Part shown: positions 4,812-5,298 of the stretch, one piece after another
Layout of the letters: each line of letters starts with the position of its first letter
Numbering within the stretch: the stretch's first letter is position 1
Origin: Roseilinea sp034431495
GTDB taxonomy: Bacteria; Chloroflexota; Anaerolineae; J036; Brachytrichaceae
Direction of reading: 5' to 3'
Assembly: GCA_034431495.1 (NCBI GenBank)
Contig: DAOUDB010000065.1
Location: forward strand, 1 to 5,298
DNA length: 5,298 nucleotides
The notes under the pieces: model-generated
Told to the model about the DNA's origin: nothing
Database searches by the model: none
Seen by the model: only the letters and a program-made list of their open reading frames with translations
Translations under genes and position numbers: made by a program

Positions 4812-5298
4812 CCGAAGAAGGACGGCTTCTATGTGGTGGGGTTGGATATTGCGCCGGGTCTGTGGTGGTCAACCGGCCAGGGGGCGCGCTGTTACTGGGC
4901 GCGCCAGACGATCACGCAGGACTTGCTGGATAACGAATATGGTTTTGCCGGCGGGGCGGTGTTGATCCGGCCGGGTGACTTTGAGTTCTACACCAACGGT
5001 TGTGGCGCGTGGGTAATGCTTGACACGAACAATCTGCCGGCGCTACCCGAAGCGAAGCAGCGCGCGCCGAAGAAGGATGGCGTGTACATCGTGGGTCTGA
5101 ACATGGCGCCGGGGCGCTGGCGCTCGAACGGGGCCGGCCAGAAGTGCTACTGGGCGAAGTCGACGGCTGCGCAGGAGTTGATCGACAATCATTACGGCGC
5201 GGCCAGCGTGGTGGTGGAGATCGAGCCGGGGGTGTTTCAGTTCGAGGCGCGCGGGTGCGGGGTGTGGACGATGTCGGAGGGTGTGGGCGCGCCGGCGG
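4800..5298 (+). CDS. Probable secreted protein with two 70-residue Cys-containing repeats (3' end outside window)
   Basis: This frame is open from a stop at 4767-4769 to the window end, with possible ATGs at 4800 and 4809. No Shine-Dalgarno precedes either, which supports the idea that the true start is the out-of-frame signal peptide upstream. It encodes two tandem domains of exactly 70 residues, at 4812-5021 and 5067-5276, joined by a 15-residue linker (DTNNLPALPEAKQRA). Each reads PKKDGxYxVGxxxAPGxWxS, then CYWA, then a Dxx-type helix, xIxPGxFxF and GCGxW. Each has two cysteines, in CYW and GCG, likely disulfide-bonded outside the cytoplasm. Similar DG-x-VG-x-DIAPG domains occur, as I recall, in secreted proteins and lipoproteins of Chloroflexota and Actinomycetota; I know no assigned function. 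No link to CRISPR is visible. More repeats may follow beyond the window. Confidence 0.8.
   Translation, partial: MATMPKKDGFYVVGLDIAPGLWWSTGQGARCYWARQTITQDLLDNEYGFAGGAVLIRPGDFEFYTNGCGAWVMLDTNNLPALPEAKQRAPKKDGVYIVGLNMAPGRWRSNGAGQKCYWAKSTAAQELIDNHYGAASVVVEIEPGVFQFEARGCGVWTMSEGVGAPA
4812..5021 (+). repeat. Protein-level repeat copy 1 (70 residues)
   Basis: This copy runs from PKKDGFYVVGLDIAPG to NGCGAWVML. It aligns without gaps to the copy at 5067-5276 with about 39 of 70 residues identical (counted by eye). Trp, Cys and Gly positions are the best conserved. Confidence 0.85.
5067..5276 (+). repeat. Protein-level repeat copy 2 (70 residues)
   Basis: This copy runs from PKKDGVYIVGLNMAPG to RGCGVWTMS. 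It is followed by EGVGAPA at the window edge, which resembles the start of another linker. Confidence 0.85.

Noticed and set aside
4585..4965. 126-codon plus-strand frame across the intergenic region and the secreted gene
   Set aside because: It crosses repeat-rich non-coding DNA and runs in a different frame from both the signal peptide and the repeat domain. The product is Arg/Gly-rich without motifs.

Overview
The window looks like the edge of a CRISPR-Cas island in a GC-rich bacterium. The gene families and their arrangement suggest a Chloroflexota member (Anaerolineae/Chloroflexia-like). This rests on remembered similarity of the AAA-Csx3 protein and the secreted repeat protein to proteins of that phylum, not on a marker gene, so it is tentative. 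The palindrome GCCGGC is strikingly frequent throughout, roughly 38 copies by eye.

Layout: (1) 1-1193, plus strand, the C-terminal helicase half of Cas3, cut by the left window edge. (2) 1232-2266, plus strand, a Cas6-family pre-crRNA endoribonuclease with a strong Shine-Dalgarno, 38 bp behind cas3 and probably in the same operon. (3) 3424-2276, minus strand, a P-loop ATPase fused to Csx3-like sequence. It converges on cas6 with 9 bp between the stop codons. (4) 3425-3533, a short divergent promoter region. (5) 3534-4478, plus strand, a CARF-domain protein of the NE0113 type with a C-terminal LuxR-type helix-turn-helix. (6) 4479-4666, a gene-free stretch rich in GCCGGC and small dyads. (7) 4667-5298, the start of a probably secreted protein with two 70-residue cysteine-containing repeats. 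Its signal peptide and repeats lie in different frames, so it appears frameshifted, and it runs off the right edge.

Working model (inference): Cas3 and Cas6 belong to a type I interference module that continues to the left. The Csx3-ATPase and the CARF-HTH protein are ancillaries normally tied to cyclic-oligoadenylate signalling by type III systems. They are transcribed divergently from about 110 bp. This suggests a regulator sensing cyclic oligoadenylate, or another cyclic nucleotide, that controls a Csx3-type protein acting on the same messenger. No cas10, cas7, cas5, cas8, cas1, cas2 or CRISPR array lies in the window. The secreted repeat protein is probably unrelated and marks the end of the island.
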